NCBI GenBank assembly: GCA_023419605.1
Contig: JAEZXR010000080.1
Location: forward strand, 1-44,885
Source of the DNA: Bacillota bacterium
GTDB taxonomy: Bacteria; Bacillota; Clostridia; Acetivibrionales; JAEZXR01
Length of the DNA: 44,885 nt
Direction: 5' to 3'
In this document: in pieces, positions 9,274 to 16,217 of the stretch
How the letters are laid out: the number at the start of each line of letters is the position of its first letter
Position numbering within the stretch: position 1 is the stretch's first letter
Translations under genes and position numbers: made by a program
The notes under the pieces: model-generated
What the model saw: the letters and a program-made list of their open reading frames with translations, nothing else
Databases searched by the model: none
Told to the model about the DNA's origin: nothing

Positions 9274-10440
9274 TTATTTGTAATCATCCCATTTGGGATT
9301 TCTTTTAAGATCACTCTCTTGAACCTTGTTAAGCGCTGATATTGCCTTTTCTTTATAATTTTCATCATTGCAATTTTCTATCAAATCTTTTAGTGAAGAT
9401 TCAAACTCTTTCATTGGTCTTATGGACACGCACTCTAAAGCAGCTTCCAGGTTTTCTTTACTTTCATTAGCATTCAACATTTTGTTTATTGCAGTAAAGT
9501 TCATATTAACAAAGATTGCAACCAATTCATCTCCTATTACATCTCTGTTATCCATAAGACTTCTAACTGATTTTGCATTCTTTATTTTGCCGAAAGACCA
9601 CATAATGCTATTAGCAGTATCAGCATCCAATTGACCCGCTTTATCAAAAGCATGTAGTACATTATTTACGCTTTCCACTACCTGGTCTGAATCATCATCT
9701 ATATCATCCATTACCTCTAATGCCCTGAATAATAACGATTTAGAATGAGCCAAAGGCGACTTTACGATAGTCTCGGCTTGGGTAAATGTCGACTTTTTAT
9801 CTAACTTTTCAAGTTTACTAAGTACGTGTCCTTTCAAATCATCTGAGTAATCCTTTGAATCTAATATGGACAATAGCATTGGAGCGTCCGATTTTTCATA
9901 ACTTTCGATGCAATAGAGTGCTTTGATCTGTAATGAGGTATCAACTTTTTTATCTTTAATCAGCTCACGCAACTGTGTATCGTATTTTTTTTCATCACTT
10001 GCAAAAGCCTTCATATCTTGTTTTGCGTATTTTTTGTAGGTATTTATCACATCCAACAGATAATATTTAAAATTATTGGAATAATCCTTATTATTCAGCA
10101 TACTAATTGCATCATTCACAGATAAATCCTTAACAATCTTTTTCGAATGTGTAGCAAATGGTACTAATGCAGTATAATCGTCAGTTTCTTCAGAAACTTC
10201 TGCTATAGCAGTTAATAGTTGATTTGTAGTTAGGTTATCTATATACGTATTGAATTCTTCTTCTTTTTTGAATTGCAATAATTTTTTATAATGCTCTTTT
10301 TGCTTTATTTTTTCTAATTTGGGTAAAATGTTGGAGTTTCCAGTCAAATTTTGAGCATCCGTTCCAGCGTTGACCATTATACCGCCTATTGACACGAGTA
10401 ACATAGCAACGCACAAAGCGGATAAAAAAAGTTTTTTCAT
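9274..10440 (-). CDS. Secreted HEAT-like repeat protein
   Basis: This 388-residue protein starts with a signal peptide (MKKLFLSALCVAMLLVSIGG, cleavage around VNA). The rest is almost entirely helical repeats of about 40 residues. Internal similarity is visible between AISMLNNKDYSNNFKYYLLD and PMLLSILDSKDYSDDLKGHV, which suggests a HEAT/Armadillo-type solenoid for protein binding. I prefer the ATG at 10440 over an upstream one at 10455, because the signal peptide begins cleanly there and GGTGA precedes it. It is the first gene of the NRPS operon. Why a lipopeptide-type operon carries two secreted proteins is not explained by known systems. Confidence 0.6.
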   Translation of the reverse strand: MKKLFLSALCVAMLLVSIGGIMVNAGTDAQNLTGNSNILPKLEKIKQKEHYKKLLQFKKEEEFNTYIDNLTTNQLLTAIAEVSEETDDYTALVPFATHSKKIVKDLSVNDAISMLNNKDYSNNFKYYLLDVINTYKKYAKQDMKAFASDEKKYDTQLRELIKDKKVDTSLQIKALYCIESYEKSDAPMLLSILDSKDYSDDLKGHVLSKLEKLDKKSTFTQAETIVKSPLAHSKSLLFRALEVMDDIDDDSDQVVESVNNVLHAFDKAGQLDADTANSIMWSFGKIKNAKSVRSLMDNRDVIGDELVAIFVNMNFTAINKMLNANESKENLEAALECVSIRPMKEFESSLKDLIENCNDENYKEKAISALNKVQESDLKRNPKWDDYK

Positions 10441-10519
10441 AAAATCACCATCCAAATTATTTTTTAAGTTAATTTTTAAACAAGAATTTGCACTTAGAAC
10501 ATACTTTCATACACACTAT

Positions 10520-10547
10520 TAAATAGTCACAACATTTTGAAAGTCAA
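10520..10547 (-). promoter_or_regulatory. Candidate sigma-A promoter of the NRPS operon
   Basis: On the minus strand, TTGACT (10547-10542) and TATTTA (10525-10520) are separated by 16 bp. They lie about 80 bp upstream of the first gene of the operon. The match to consensus is moderate and the spacing is one short of optimal. Confidence 0.4.
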
Positions 10548-10731
10548 ACGACTCGTTGTGGTAAGAAAACGTTAATAAGTACATATTTTGATAGTAAGGT
10601 AATAAGCTTCAAGACCTTTTCACTACTATTATCTCACCTCCTCCTTACACGTATTGCTAAATTGCTTGCAATTCACACAAAAGAAGTATACTAAGGCCAT
10701 GGCATTCTCTTGGGGAATTACATTTATAGGA

Positions 10732-10766
10732 GGAAAGGTTCGACAGTTCTATTGCAGAACCTTTCC
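10732..10766. repeat. 10-bp perfect inverted repeat
   Basis: GGAAAGGTTC and GAACCTTTCC flank a 15-nt loop in the gene-free stretch upstream of the NRPS operon. An AGGAGG lies just before the left arm on the plus strand but no convincing reading frame follows. It may be a regulatory stem or a protein-binding palindrome. Confidence 0.4.
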
Positions 10767-10979
10767 AGACCTTTTCACACACTTAAACCTGTTTATAAAA
10801 CTTAAGTACTCCATGTATTTAAAAGATTAATAATTTCTTAGTCCTTATTTAAAAAGCATTTTAAATTTTGATTTCAAGCTATCAAACTCATCCTCCAGCA
10901 CCCTTTTATAGTAAAATTTACATTTTCTACATTTTAACATATAATGTAATAAATATCAATGTTTTCAAATTTTTTAATG

Positions 10980-11180
10980 TAAATTTTTGTTATTTAAAGT
11001 AATTTCAGTGAAAGCATCCATGGCAGATACATTTTTCGCCATATCTTAGTTCATCCGTAATTGTGAGTAGCTTTAGCCCCAGGAAAGACAGAGTTTAAAA
11101 CTTTAACTCCTGGTAAAGGCAGCTTTGCCCTACCATCATACATCGTATATATACATCTGATGGACGAAATTTATACACCT
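10980..11180 (-). ncRNA. Possible structured leader or small RNA, class unknown
   Basis: On the minus strand this stretch contains several nested stems. GGUA/UACC and GGC/GCC enclose AAAGCU near 11140. A long CCAGGA/UCCUGG stem contains an inner GAGUUUAAA-type stem near 11085-11120. AUGGC/GCCAU lies near 11020-11045. The words GGGCAAAGCT and GGGCTAAAGCT occur on either side of the long stem. This is denser in structure than the AT-rich DNA around it. I do not recognise a riboswitch class, and no open reading frame follows directly. The nearest downstream gene on this strand starts at 10440. Confidence 0.25.
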
Positions 11181-11358
11181 CCTCTCGAATATGGATATCG
11201 AAGGATGACAAACATATTAAACAGAGATTATCATGTAGGTTTCAACCAGATAAGACATGCAGTATATGCACCAAGTAAAAACACATAACTTTTATCTGGA
11301 TTCCAACCTTAGCAAATGCCTTAAGAAAATTCTTTTAATAATCCATAGCATTATGAAA

Positions 11359-11384
11359 GGCAGTGAGCATTCACGCTCACTGCC
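11359..11384 (-). terminator. Terminator-like hairpin after the solute-binding remnant
   Basis: GGCAGTGAGC and GCTCACTGCC (with a short ATTCAC loop) form a perfect 10-bp stem about 27 bp beyond the stop codon of the solute-binding protein remnant. It is most simply the former terminator of that lost transporter operon. Confidence 0.5.
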
Positions 11385-11410
11385 CTGTCAATGGTGGCTA
11401 TAGAGTATCA

Positions 11411-11572
11411 CTTTTTATTCGCTTTCACCCATGCATCCAGCTGTGCCTGCTTCTCAACAATAATTTTGTCAATGCCAGCCTGTTTCAGTTTCCCCATGTA
11501 TTGCGGAATTACCTTCTCAGGATCCAATTCGCCGCTGTTGATGGCACCTTGGAATTGAGCATTTAAATGGAA
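11411..11572 (-). pseudogene. C-terminal tail of an ABC solute-binding lipoprotein
   Basis: The minus strand encodes about 50 residues that end in a stop near 11416, with the tract GELDPEKVIPQYMGKLKQAG followed by IDKIIVEKQAQLDAWVKANK. This is the typical C terminus of a family 1 extracellular sugar-binding protein. It resembles the end of the intact lipoprotein encoded at 24606-26312. Homology starts abruptly near 11570, and upstream codons look random. No start, signal peptide or body remains, so it is a deletion remnant of a second CUT1-type transporter. Confidence 0.7.
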
Positions 11573-11623
11573 AATGTATAGAAATGCAAGGAAAAATCAA
11601 AGGAGAGTTCTACCGCCGATTCA

Positions 11624-11669
11624 TGGCATAGAGAAAAGCAGCGCGCATGAATGCGCACTGCTTTTCTCT
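11624..11669 (-). terminator. Strong terminator of the CcpM-type RiPP operon
   Basis: CATAGAGAAAAGCAG and CTGCTTTTCTCTATG are 15-bp perfect arms, with an inner GCGCAT/ATGCGC stem. It lies about 60 bp past the stop of the S8 protease gene, the last gene of the RiPP operon. Confidence 0.65.
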
Positions 11670-11726
11670 ATGGTGAAGACAAGGGAAGTTCTTCGATAAC
11701 TGCCGCTTACCGTATCCTGTTATCAG

Positions 11727-12971
11727 TTACCGTAAAAGAGTAAGAATTCGCTTGTACAACACCGTGAGCTCTTTGTATTCAAAGGTTTCAAACCCCGTAG
11801 ACCTGAAGGAATTGATATATTTCGGTAAAGTCATTATAAAAGTTTCCTTTTTACTCCTTTGGCTTACGATACCCTCTATTTCCTGTTCATACTTGTTTGT
11901 AGCAAAAATACTTATATCCGGTTTTAAAATCCTTTCCACCTGCCGCACATAATCCGTATTTCCTTCACTAATTTCCAAACCCAAAAGCAGGAGATCACAA
12001 TCGTAAACCTTATAAATTCTTTCCAGATTATTTTTTAAACTCTCCGGCCTTTCATCGTTATGTACTGCCATAGAATGTAACCCTCGTAATGCGGCTCCCT
12101 CCTGTCCGCAAACGCCCACTGCATAATATCCCTCTTCCCTGAAACTCTGCTGAAAGGCTTCCAAAAGTTCCTGCATCCTTCCGCCTTCGTACCCATAGAC
12201 CAGGATTAAAGGAACATCAATTCCTCTTTTAAGTAAACTCTTCCCCTTATCTCTTCCCATATTAGCCGTATCCCCGGCATGATTAACAGCACTTTTGCAG
12301 AGTTCTTGTTTTAGTTTTTCCAGCGGAATTCCCGGGTAATTTTCCATAATCCTGCACACTTCGGCAGTAATCATTGGAGCAGCAAAGCTGTTGCATAACG
12401 GGGTTATGGTTTCCTCTCCCGTCATTGCCGTTAATTTGTGTTCACAGCACCCGGTAACCTCAATCCCATCCAAAGGATCTCTATGGTATAGGTATTCACC
12501 TTCTTTTAATCTTACACTTTTACTGCTTTTGACACCAATGACCTTTGCCAGGGATGCGGGACAGGTATAGATATCCTTGTTGTTACATGCAGCCACAAGG
12601 ATGATTCCTTTTTCAAAGGCAGTATTAACCACCTGTTCCAGCTCTCCAAAATCACGGTAATCCACCGTTCCCAGGCTCAAGCTTATTACCTGCACCTCTT
12701 TTTCCAAGCACCATCGAATCCCTTGCACAAGCTGGGCTGCCATCCCCTTGCCGCTGTGATCATTCAGTACTTTTACACTGCTGAACACACCGTCAGCATA
12801 ATATTTCTTGATAATCGCTGCGCAAGTCGTTCCATGACTGGGTTCAAAAATATTATGGGTGCCTCTGTTCTCTACTTTAAGTTCAGGGGTAACCTCAATA
12901 CTATAGGCAAGTTCACCGACAGGATAAACGGCTTCATTGACTCCATCGTCAATAACGGCTATGTTCACCAT
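11727..12971 (-). CDS. Subtilisin-like (S8) peptidase of the RiPP locus
   Basis: This 414-residue cytoplasmic serine protease has no signal peptide. The S8 catalytic triad is visible: Asp8/9 in AVIDDGVN, His46 in PSHGTTCA and Ser195 in CNSFAAPM, plus the oxyanion Asn in VAACNN near 130. The peptidase domain ends near residue 235. The C-terminal part (about 250-414) is a separate domain starting VPLILVYGYEGG. It resembles a segment of the TIGR04066-like protein encoded two genes upstream. Its gene follows the carrier-related gene with adjoining stop and start (TAAATG). It is a good candidate for the leader peptidase of the Cys-rich precursor, because the exporter in this locus lacks a C39 peptidase domain. 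Proteases of this kind are known in CLI_3235-type loci; the processing site is not known. Confidence 0.85.
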   Translation of the reverse strand: MVNIAVIDDGVNEAVYPVGELAYSIEVTPELKVENRGTHNIFEPSHGTTCAAIIKKYYADGVFSSVKVLNDHSGKGMAAQLVQGIRWCLEKEVQVISLSLGTVDYRDFGELEQVVNTAFEKGIILVAACNNKDIYTCPASLAKVIGVKSSKSVRLKEGEYLYHRDPLDGIEVTGCCEHKLTAMTGEETITPLCNSFAAPMITAEVCRIMENYPGIPLEKLKQELCKSAVNHAGDTANMGRDKGKSLLKRGIDVPLILVYGYEGGRMQELLEAFQQSFREEGYYAVGVCGQEGAALRGLHSMAVHNDERPESLKNNLERIYKVYDCDLLLLGLEISEGNTDYVRQVERILKPDISIFATNKYEQEIEGIVSQRSKKETFIMTLPKYINSFRSTGFETFEYKELTVLYKRILTLLR

Positions 12972-13274
12972 TTAACCCGCTTCCTTTTGTCTTTGCTGTA
13001 ATTGCCCATTAATGGTTTCCATAATATGATTCAACGTGTCAAACCGCCCTCCTAAAACATCCTCTTCCGGAACCGCGATGCCGAATTCCTCCTCAACGGC
13101 ATATAGCAAACAAATGAGCCCCCGGGCCTTTAGGTTAAACGGATGCGTCAGCAGGTTACCCTCCATGCAGTCCGGAAAGCGTCCTTGGATGTCAGCCAGG
13201 TCCATATCCAATTTCACTTTAAATATTTCCTTTAGTTTTGCGTTGATATCATATTCTGCGATAGAATATCCCAT
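12972..13274 (-). CDS. Peptide-maturation acyl-carrier-related protein
   Basis: This small protein of 100 residues has the fold pattern of an acyl carrier protein (helix, loop, LICLLYAVEEEFGI helix, HIMETINGQL). The usual DSL attachment motif is replaced by HPFNLKARGLI, so phosphopantetheinylation is unlikely. It matches my recollection of the carrier-related family (TIGR04069 type) found only in CLI_3235/CcpM peptide loci. The ATG at 13274 is chosen because GGGGAGGT precedes it. Its stop abuts the protease start and it begins just after the TIGR04066-like gene. It may act as a docking protein for the precursor or the maturase; the exact role is not established. Confidence 0.75.
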   Translation of the reverse strand: MGYSIAEYDINAKLKEIFKVKLDMDLADIQGRFPDCMEGNLLTHPFNLKARGLICLLYAVEEEFGIAVPEEDVLGGRFDTLNHIMETINGQLQQRQKEAG

Positions 13275-13288
13275 GGTCCTACCTCCCC

Positions 13289-14401
13289 TCATACTATTTT
13301 ATTTTCCGAATAGGCTTCCAGTCTACCCAATAAGAAATTTGCCATATCGCAGGCATCCTTTGGATCCAGGACATTGTAAACAGGGGTTTTCAAGTGATTA
13401 TACTGCTGCTTTTTTTCGTTGATAAATTTCCAGTCCGTCATAATATAGGATAATTGCTTTTCCACATTTGATAATTGCCAGTCTAAACCCACACTTCCCA
13501 TATTATAGCAATCCACCGCGTACCCTAGCTTATATTTTGCGGAAGTTGACAGAAAGTCAAAATATTCCGGTGTACAAGTGTCGTATAACGTACCGAGTAC
13601 CACAGCATCCGGAAGAACCGCCTGGGATACTTCATAGGCCAGTATCCCGAATTTATTGGTAAACTTCCGGTTAAAGGGCATCATACCGCCCGGTATGCCA
13701 ATGAGAATAATATCCGGGTCCTCCTTAATTTCCAAATTCTTAACATAATGATTAAAAAGAACTACCTTTTCATGTTCAGGAACCGCAGGATGATACATAA
13801 ATTCCGGGAAGGAATGAAAGCCCATCAGTTCGCAGTAATGCCGTGTGCCGATCTGGGAGACTTTATACTGCATTTTTTGAAAATTCTCCCGCAGTGCCAG
13901 TTGAATCTCAAATTTATTTGTGCGCTCCGCCAATCCCAATACGAATACCACCGGCACATTGATAGGATAGATCATTTCACTGGCAGGACGATGGATCTGC
14001 CCCCTCTTTTTACCCCAGTAGTGAAAGGTAGTTCCTTTACAGCGGCAAATATTCCGTATCTTCTCCTCCAGCCGGTCTTCCAGCTGAATGGTGTACAAGA
14101 TGTTTTTGGAGCCTTCCGCGGCCTTGATCATCCTGGGATAGAGAAGTGCCTCCTGATCGATATCGTTACAGGCATCCGTAAACAGAATCGTATCGCTTTG
14201 CTCCAGAGCTTTATCAAAATCACTTTCCACCATCATGCCAATATCACTGCCCTGGTCGGCGCAGCCTGCATCCTTCCCTGTAAATCCCCATCCTTTTGGA
14301 GACACTAGGCTGGAGATATCATAATCCTGTAAAAGATTGCTGTGGCGTATCAGGGGACACGCTTCCATATCAAACGGGAAAACTGCGGTTTTACTTTTCA
14401 T
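13289..14401 (-). CDS. Peptide maturation system protein, TIGR04066-like
   Basis: This protein of 370 residues starts at 14401, where AGGAGG lies before the ATG. It corresponds to the uncharacterised family that accompanies CcpM-type radical SAM enzymes. An N-terminal part (about 1-150) is followed by a segment beginning VPVVFVLGLAERTNKFEIQL and then DPDIILIGIPGGMMPFNRKF. This segment parallels the C-terminal domain of the S8 protease in the same operon, as if the two shared a duplicated nucleotide-binding-like domain. There is no signal peptide or membrane segment. The function is unknown; it is likely part of a maturation complex with the protease and the carrier-like protein. Confidence 0.75.
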   Translation of the reverse strand: MKSKTAVFPFDMEACPLIRHSNLLQDYDISSLVSPKGWGFTGKDAGCADQGSDIGMMVESDFDKALEQSDTILFTDACNDIDQEALLYPRMIKAAEGSKNILYTIQLEDRLEEKIRNICRCKGTTFHYWGKKRGQIHRPASEMIYPINVPVVFVLGLAERTNKFEIQLALRENFQKMQYKVSQIGTRHYCELMGFHSFPEFMYHPAVPEHEKVVLFNHYVKNLEIKEDPDIILIGIPGGMMPFNRKFTNKFGILAYEVSQAVLPDAVVLGTLYDTCTPEYFDFLSTSAKYKLGYAVDCYNMGSVGLDWQLSNVEKQLSYIMTDWKFINEKKQQYNHLKTPVYNVLDPKDACDMANFLLGRLEAYSENKIV

Positions 14402-14417
14402 ATAACCCTCCTCCTTT

Positions 14418-15851
14418 TCATTCGCCAATCGGTGTAAGGAATTCTTCTTCTTCAAAGGGATGCCCCAGCTCCTTTAAGGTACAGTAATCCTTCATCCGTT
14501 CTTCCACTGCAAGCCAAACGTTTTTACAGCGTTCCGACTTCATTTCTGCTGAAAACTCTTTTGTAGTATCCACAGATGCGGCACAGAGGGTACAAAAGCG
14601 TATCGCCCAACAATTTTTACATTTTTCCTCACTGATTTGCCCGATATTTAAAATTCTCCGCACCTTTTGCATGTCAAACCCCGTGTCTACATGCCCGATC
14701 CGCATCAGGTCGGAGGTTTCACTAACCCGCTCACAGGGGTATAAATCCCCGTCCGCATTGATAAAAAGGCGCTGTACACCGGGTACGCAAGGTCCTCCGT
14801 GATGGTATTTTTCCGGGAGGCCATCTGTCGGTTTCAGCTGTTCTGCCAACCTCGATAGCGCATCATATTCCTGCAGCATTATTTTAGAGGACTCCCGGGT
14901 TTTAATTTTCCTTATCTTGCAGTAGTACACTTTGAACAGCTCGTATTGCTCCTGTATCAGAAAGTCTTCGGCTATACCGGTATCCAGCTTACTGTAATTT
15001 TCCGAATACTGGGATGTACTCAATGACGCATTTCTTACGGTTTCGTAATGGTTAAAAAATTTGTTAATACAGCTAAAATCACATTTTGTATCAATTACGG
15101 CATTTATATGAACCTTCTTGAAATATTCCGGATAATTGGTTTGAATAAAGCGCACATTCTTCATAATTTCATCAAAGGTCCCTTTGTTGTTAAAAGCAAA
15201 TCTCCGATGCGCATCATGAATTTCCTTCGGTCCATCCAGGCTGATGGTCAGAGAAACATCCTGTTCCGCCAAATAGCTGACAATTCCATCATTTATAATC
15301 GACCCGTTCGTTGTTACACTAAACCGGATCTTTTTACCCTCTGCCTTCTTTTTGGCATATTCTATACACTGCCGTATCAGATCAAATTCAAGAAAGGGTT
15401 CTCCTCCATAAAATCCGATGAAAACCTCTTTACAATCCCTCGAGTGCTCAACAAGAAAATCAACGCCTTTTGTGAGGGTCTCCATTTGCATTTTTTTGTT
15501 TGTATGCCCCCGGTTCTCATACCCTCCCGAATAAACGCAATACTCACAGCGGAAGTTACATTGCTGCGTTACTTGAAAGGTCAGCATCTTCACTTTATTT
15601 TCCAAGTAAAAGGAAAGCAATTCATCTGCAGGATGGATAATCTCCCGGACTCTGTTGGAAGACAGAAAACCCGCTTCCGTCATTTTTTCTATAAAATCAC
15701 CTTCATCCTTTTTTATACCGCTCTTTAAAAAGGTATTCAAGGCTTGAAACTGAGAGGGCTTGAGGCTTATGATTGTGTTTTTGTTTACATCATACATATA
15801 ACATTGTCCGCTGTTCGTAAATAATTTTACAAGCGGCCGCTGGATTTCCAT
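14418..15851 (-). CDS. ccpM: Cys-rich peptide radical SAM/SPASM maturase CcpM
   Basis: This enzyme of 477 residues would modify the Cys-rich precursor encoded just upstream, most likely by thioether or related cross-links. The N-terminal 80 residues are the peptide-recognition-type region. The radical SAM Cys residues are C98, C102 and C105 (CNFRCEYC), followed by GFYGGEPFLEF and the SLDG motif. The C-terminal SPASM domain has Cys residues in GGPCVPGV, LYPCERV, EEKCKNCW, FCTLCAAS and SERCKN, for auxiliary Fe-S clusters. The ATG at 15851 is chosen because GGGTGG precedes it. The gene is first in a tight run with the TIGR04066-like, carrier-like and protease genes, and is separated from the precursor gene by a hairpin. 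The cross-link type cannot be read from sequence. Confidence 0.85.
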   Translation of the reverse strand: MEIQRPLVKLFTNSGQCYMYDVNKNTIISLKPSQFQALNTFLKSGIKKDEGDFIEKMTEAGFLSSNRVREIIHPADELLSFYLENKVKMLTFQVTQQCNFRCEYCVYSGGYENRGHTNKKMQMETLTKGVDFLVEHSRDCKEVFIGFYGGEPFLEFDLIRQCIEYAKKKAEGKKIRFSVTTNGSIINDGIVSYLAEQDVSLTISLDGPKEIHDAHRRFAFNNKGTFDEIMKNVRFIQTNYPEYFKKVHINAVIDTKCDFSCINKFFNHYETVRNASLSTSQYSENYSKLDTGIAEDFLIQEQYELFKVYYCKIRKIKTRESSKIMLQEYDALSRLAEQLKPTDGLPEKYHHGGPCVPGVQRLFINADGDLYPCERVSETSDLMRIGHVDTGFDMQKVRRILNIGQISEEKCKNCWAIRFCTLCAASVDTTKEFSAEMKSERCKNVWLAVEERMKDYCTLKELGHPFEEEEFLTPIGE

Positions 15852-15889
15852 ATAAAACCACCCTTTTTCCATCGTGATAAGGAATAGTA

Positions 15890-15927
15890 TAAACCGGAGG
15901 ATGAAGCATTTTCACTCCTCCGGTTTA
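15890..15927 (-). terminator. Attenuator-like hairpin between precursor and maturase
   Basis: TAAACCGGAGGA and TCCTCCGGTTTA are perfect 12-bp arms around a 14-nt loop. They lie 24 bp after the precursor stop codon and about 40 bp before the maturase start. Partial terminators in this position commonly let the precursor be made in excess over its enzymes. Confidence 0.65.
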
Positions 15928-15950
15928 CCTGGTTCCGATTCAAAGAACCG

Positions 15951-16148
15951 TTATGCTTTACGGCTTGCATAAACTGCAGTATATACACTACTATTTGTAC
16001 TCATATGCGGCGAAGAATAATTGGAGACGGATGTAGCAGCATCCGTACAAGAGCAAGAGCAATCGCATTTTGCTACACCCGAGCACGCACAAGTGTATGA
16101 CTCAATGGTTTCAACCATTTGGTGCATTTTCTTTCCCAATTTTTTCAT
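15951..16148 (-). CDS. Cys-rich RiPP precursor, CLI_3235-class
   Basis: This 65-residue precursor has a basic leader (MKKLGKKMHQMVETIESY), a compact Cys core and a Ser/Tyr-rich tail. The core has six Cys in CACSGVAKCDCSCSC. The tail is SNYSSPHMSTNSSVY-like. The ATG at 16148 is chosen over the upstream GTG because GGGGGTG lies 6 nt before it. The pattern and the neighbours (CcpM-type maturase, carrier-like protein, TIGR04066-like protein, S8 protease) fit the CLI_3235 class of putative bacteriocins. No double-Gly leader cleavage site is visible, which agrees with a dedicated S8 protease. The mature ends and the activity are not known. Confidence 0.82.
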   Translation of the reverse strand: MKKLGKKMHQMVETIESYTCACSGVAKCDCSCSCTDAATSVSNYSSPHMSTNSSVYTAVYASRKA

Positions 16149-16217
16149 TTGTTTCACCCCCTCTACACTTTTCCATATTATATATTAAATTCCCTTTCTT
16201 TCCCTCGAGGACTGAAA

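Larger units (their letters stand above)
10456..11726. other. Long intergenic stretch between two biosynthetic loci
   Basis: About 1.27 kb without an intact gene separates the NRPS operon from the CcpM-type RiPP locus. It holds a candidate promoter (10520-10547), a perfect inverted repeat (10732-10766), a structured region (10980-11180), the tail of a sugar-binding protein (11411-11572) and two strong hairpins (11359-11384 and 11624-11669). The rest is AT-rich with no supportable coding sequence. Confidence 0.6.

Noticed and set aside
10740..10800. Possible 17-codon frame after AGGAGG on the plus strand
   Set aside because: The frame starts at a TTG inside the inverted repeat and has no feature of a secreted or signalling peptide.
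10956..11020. Short peptide frame beginning MAKNVSAMDAF on the minus strand
   Set aside because: Weak ribosome site, only about 18-22 codons and no cysteine or known leader pattern; it lies in the possibly structured RNA stretch.
10980..11180. Cyclic-di-GMP class I riboswitch
   Set aside because: Some words (GGGCAAA, GGGCTAA) recall it, but the conserved core order and the tetraloop receptor are not present.
13748..14308. 186-codon plus-strand frame
   Set aside because: It is a shadow antisense to the TIGR04066-like gene, which has a ribosome site, operon context and family resemblance.
15048..15728. 226-codon plus-strand frame
   Set aside because: Antisense shadow of the CcpM-type radical SAM gene; no start signal.
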